Program-made: the position numbers and the translations under genes
Notes under the pieces: model-generated
Database searches by the model: none
The model's input: the letters and a program-made list of their open reading frames with translations, nothing else
Told to the model about the DNA's origin: nothing
Source: Pseudidiomarina taiwanensis
GTDB taxonomy: Bacteria; Pseudomonadota; Gammaproteobacteria; Enterobacterales; Alteromonadaceae
DNA length: 64,000 nt
Assembly (NCBI RefSeq): GCF_003987435.1
Contig: NZ_PIQG01000002.1
Coordinates: 434,001-498,000 of the forward strand
Direction of reading: 5' to 3'
In this document: positions 61,202 to 64,000 of the stretch, in pieces
Layout: each line of letters starts with the position of its first letter
How positions within the stretch are numbered: the stretch's first letter is position 1

Positions 61202-62371
61202 TTAACCAACTTTGCTAAGCGCCTGAGTCAACACATGAAAGTCTTCCGGATCATGATACAAAGCAAAACCAAAGCGTAAGCGCTTATAGCGATAGTCGGT
61301 GGCGATGCCAGCCTGTTGCAACTGTACGGCAAGCTCACTGACCTGCTCAGCCGAGTCCAACTCAAAGGTATAAAAATGACCGTGTTCAGCTAAACCGTTA
61401 TGGAGCAAACGGGAGCGGTTCAATACGGGATGCTGAGCAACATCGAGCACGGCTAAGAAAGCCTGTTGCTGGGTTTGCACATGACGATGAATTTGCGCTA
61501 CTGTCAGCCCCTCTTGGTGCCACCAATCGAGTACTGCGGCCAGCCTATACAGCGCACTGAAGTCTTGCGTTGCTCCGGCAAAACGAAAGCCATCGTTAGC
61601 ATAATCAATGGGACCCTGCTGTGGTTTGGCCAAGCTGTTAAAATCAGCAAACCAGCCGGTGTATTCTGGGCGTAGCGAGCAATCGCGTGGCACACTCATA
61701 AAGCAGCAACCTTCCCCTGCTTGCAGATATTTATAGCTCCCAGCCAGATAAAACACTCGATCTGCCACGCGACTCAAATCGGTCTCGATGGCACCACAGC
61801 CGTGATAACCATCGATGATAATCTGAGTGTCACTCGGCACTTGGTCAAGCCAGGTTTCAACCCATGGCGCAATCACTCCCGAGTTAAAGTAAACTTGGCT
61901 GCAGAAGATCAGATCGTGAGCCGCACCCGCCAACGCGTCTGACCAGCGTGAGGCAAAACTATCAAACGGCTCGGTCGCAACCACAGTCACGGCGACCTGC
62001 GGACGCTCAGCTAGTCGTCTAACTTGGCGCGAAAAGCTATGAAATTCGCTATCTGTGGTCAAAATGCGCAGGGGTTGATCTTGCGCAAATGCGCTGATCA
62101 CCCGATACAACAGCTCATGGGTATTCGGCGCAAACACAAATTGCTCAGGCGCTGGATAATTTAACAATTGCGCCAAGCGTTGTTGTACATGCGGGACCTT
62201 TTCGCCAAAAATTTTATCCCACTTGTGGTCAACCCCAACTGCACTGTCATCCCAATACTCGAGTTGGGCTTTGCGGGTGACATCTGGCCAATAATGGTGA
62301 CTATGCGGCGCACAGTGAAGTTGCTGCGGATGCAGTTCAAAGAAATGGCGGTAGTGTGACTTATACGACAT
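61202..62371 (-). CDS. Class V aminotransferase-like PLP enzyme
   Basis: A 389-aa fold type I PLP enzyme related to kynureninase and cysteine desulfurase-like proteins; the substrate is not known. The probable PLP lysine is in YLAGSYKYLQAGEGCC and the aspartate in IIIDGYHGCGA. The N-terminus has HCAPHSHHYWPDV, a substrate-side motif seen in this group. It is bounded by the hflKC terminator upstream and purA downstream, so it is probably transcribed from its own promoter or with purA. No partner gene reveals its pathway. Confidence 0.82.
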   Translation of the reverse strand: MSYKSHYRHFFELHPQQLHCAPHSHHYWPDVTRKAQLEYWDDSAVGVDHKWDKIFGEKVPHVQQRLAQLLNYPAPEQFVFAPNTHELLYRVISAFAQDQPLRILTTDSEFHSFSRQVRRLAERPQVAVTVVATEPFDSFASRWSDALAGAAHDLIFCSQVYFNSGVIAPWVETWLDQVPSDTQIIIDGYHGCGAIETDLSRVADRVFYLAGSYKYLQAGEGCCFMSVPRDCSLRPEYTGWFADFNSLAKPQQGPIDYANDGFRFAGATQDFSALYRLAAVLDWWHQEGLTVAQIHRHVQTQQQAFLAVLDVAQHPVLNRSRLLHNGLAEHGHFYTFELDSAEQVSELAVQLQQAGIATDYRYKRLRFGFALYHDPEDFHVLTQALSKVG

Positions 62372-62387
62372 GTAAACCTCAACGGGA

Positions 62388-62416
62388 CTAAAATAAAAGC
62401 CGGCGCTAGGCCGGCT
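62388..62416 (-). terminator. Terminator of hflKC
   Basis: AGCCGGC-CTAGC-GCCGGCT stem-loop followed by TTTATTTT on the minus strand, directly after the hflC stop. Confidence 0.9.
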
Positions 62417-62422
62417 CTCACA

Positions 62423-63307
62423 TTATTTGCCTGAGATGTTCTTCAGGTATTTGAAGAAGTCACTATCAGGTTCTAACACCAGCACATCGTTACCCGATGC
62501 AAAGCTGGTTTGATAAGCCTGCAGGCTGCGCAAGAAGGCAAAGAACTCAGGATCTTTGTTATATGCTGAAGCATAGATACCTGCTGCTTCAGCATCACCT
62601 TGACCACGCAATTCCCGTGATTCACGTTGCGCATCGGCCAACATAACGGCGACCCGAGCATCGACATCAGCACGAATAAACTCGGCTTGCTCGCGACCTT
62701 CAGAACGGTGCTCTGTGGCAACCGCCTGACGTTCTGCACGCATCCGCTGGAAGATCGATTGACTAACTTCAGTTGGCAGGTTGATTTGCATCACCCGCAC
62801 GTCAATCACCTCGATACCAAGTTCTTGCGCACTGTCAGCACCACGGATCAGAGCTTCACGCATTAAGTCATCACGCTCACCTGAAACGATCTCTTTGATG
62901 GTACGGCTACCGAACTCAGCCCGTAAGCCACTGTTGATCCGACGTTGTAGGAGTGCTTCTGCTTGACGCTGGTTACCGCCGTTAGTCGACAGGTAATAGG
63001 TCGCGAAGTCAGAAATACGCCACTTCACATAGGTATCAACAATCAGGTCTTTTTTCTCGCTGGTGACAAAGCGATCTGGATTACCATCAAGCGTCTTGAA
63101 ACGTGCATCAAGCTTTTTAACTTGCTCTATAAACGGCAGTTTGAAGTGTAAACCCGGCTCGAACACGATCGGCATATTGGTGTCAGCGTCACGCTCAACT
63201 TTACCAAATTGCACCACAATCGCGCGCTCACCTTCTTTCACTACGAACAGTGAAGAAAACCCGAGAACCACTAAAACGATGACTAAAATTGCTACAAAGT
63301 TTTTCAT
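62423..63307 (-). CDS. hflC: HflC, regulator of FtsH protease
   Basis: SPFH/band 7 membrane protein that forms a cage with HflK around FtsH. The 294-aa product has one N-terminal transmembrane helix (about 4-24), the prohibitin domain (about 25-190) and a coiled coil with MRAERQAVATEHRSEGREQA. It starts 3 bp after hflK. Confidence 0.96.
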   Translation of the reverse strand: MKNFVAILVIVLVVLGFSSLFVVKEGERAIVVQFGKVERDADTNMPIVFEPGLHFKLPFIEQVKKLDARFKTLDGNPDRFVTSEKKDLIVDTYVKWRISDFATYYLSTNGGNQRQAEALLQRRINSGLRAEFGSRTIKEIVSGERDDLMREALIRGADSAQELGIEVIDVRVMQINLPTEVSQSIFQRMRAERQAVATEHRSEGREQAEFIRADVDARVAVMLADAQRESRELRGQGDAEAAGIYASAYNKDPEFFAFLRSLQAYQTSFASGNDVLVLEPDSDFFKYLKNISGK

Positions 63308-63310
63308 TGG

Positions 63311-64000
63311 TTACCCCCGACCACTTGTTGTACGGCCAGTGCTGCTGCCACTTTGATTACTGTTACGACTGCTATCAGAACGCGAACTCGTATCAAGTGG
63401 AGTCACTCGGTCTTCTTGATTTGACTGCATCTGCTGGATCCGTTCACGCTGCTTCTGCAGAATTTGATCCAGTGGCAGATACATCATGTTATTACTGCCT
63501 TCAACATCGACCATCACCTTGGCGGTGTTAGCATAGATTGCTTCAAGGGTTTCAAGATAAAGGCGCTGACGCGTGACTTCCGGCGCAGCTTGGTACTGCG
63601 GCAGTAATTCGTTAAAGCGTGCCACTTCACCTTGCGCGCGGAGCACTGTTTGCTCACGATAGGCTTGTGCTTCTTGTAGTAAACGACGCACCTGACCACG
63701 CGCGAGGGGTTCAATTTCACGCGCATAGGCTTCAGCTTCACGAATGAAACGTTGCTCATCTTCTTGCGCGGCGATGGCATCATCAAATGCATCTTTTACT
63801 GCTTCCGGTGGGCGTGCTGGCAGCAAGTTCACGTCAACCACTTGAATCCCAAGCTGGTATGGCTCGATGATCCGCTCCAGTAGTTCGAGGGTTTGCGCAC
63901 GCACGTTTTCCCGACCGACCGTCAAGACTTCATCCATTGAGCTATGTCCCACGACGAAGCGCAAGGCACTGTCAGTGGCCTGCACTAGGCTGTTGTCTGC
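63311..64000 (-). CDS. hflK: HflK, regulator of FtsH protease (3' part only)
   Basis: C-terminal 229 or so residues of the partner of HflC. The frame is open to the window edge. It shows the end of the prohibitin domain (VVDVNLLPARPPEAVKDAFD), the coiled coil (ARGQVRRLLQEAQAYREQ) and a disordered serine- and glycine-rich tail ending GRTTSGRG. The N-terminal membrane helix lies outside the window. Confidence 0.95.
   Translation of the reverse strand, partial: ADNSLVQATDSALRFVVGHSSMDEVLTVGRENVRAQTLELLERIIEPYQLGIQVVDVNLLPARPPEAVKDAFDDAIAAQEDEQRFIREAEAYAREIEPLARGQVRRLLQEAQAYREQTVLRAQGEVARFNELLPQYQAAPEVTRQRLYLETLEAIYANTAKVMVDVEGSNNMMYLPLDQILQKQRERIQQMQSNQEDRVTPLDTSSRSDSSRNSNQSGSSTGRTTSGRG

Overview
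The window is a gammaproteobacterial chromosome segment, most likely from the Alteromonadales and probably Idiomarinaceae. That placement is inferred from gene order (lpt-rpoN-rapZ, mreBCD beside MSHA pilus debris, tRNA-tufB-trpT-secE-nusG-rplKAJL-rpoBC-rpsLG-fusA-tuf) and from protein character; no database search was possible. Almost all of it is conserved core genome. One compact mobile island and several unusual intergenic structures interrupt it.

Layout. 1-1005 (minus): start of mlaE and mlaF, lipid transport to the outer membrane. 1180-9217 (plus): kdsD-kdsC-lptC-lptA-lptB-rpoN-hpf-ptsN-rapZ-ptsO-mgtE, combining KDO synthesis, LPS export, sigma-54, ribosome hibernation and the nitrogen PTS. 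9245-12666: pmbA and tldD (minus) flanking darP (plus). 12663-21800 (minus): nit-yhdP-rng-maf-mreD-mreC-mreB, read from mreB downwards. 21951-22515: a pseudogene that joins the damaged 5' part of mshI to the 3' end of mshQ, the scar of an MSHA pilus operon deletion. 22667-25708: pyrC, tdk, adenosine deaminase.

25750-33290 is an AT-richer island with four overlapping minus-strand genes: three tyrosine recombinases of 392, 529 and 669 aa and a 158-aa coiled-coil protein. This matches the ginABCD module of GInt genomic islands. It carries a single cargo gene, a membrane O-acyltransferase with an SGNH domain, and a 12-bp direct repeat may mark its ends. It sits between the convergent add and ssb genes, next to the ssb terminator.

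33446-39291: ssb, yajR, uvrA (with an upstream LexA-type SOS box) and glutaminase. 39450-59232 (minus) is the large transcription-translation block. It holds two tuf genes with identical products and near-identical terminators, and a serine hydrolase gene sits between rpoC and rpsL. 59325-59726: tRNA genes Thr-Tyr-Gly-Thr (named in transcription order, tRNA-Thr(TGT) first) ahead of tufB. 59816-64000 (minus): purA, a class V aminotransferase, hflC and the 3' part of hflK.

The most unusual non-coding signal is a family of 7-bp tandem repeats (GTTATTC / GTTATTG). It occurs at three intergenic places in the translation block. At two of them the array ends exactly 4 bp upstream of the -35 box of a strong promoter (rplK and trpT-secE-nusG). 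Two of the loci also share a modular TTCGTACG hairpin element.
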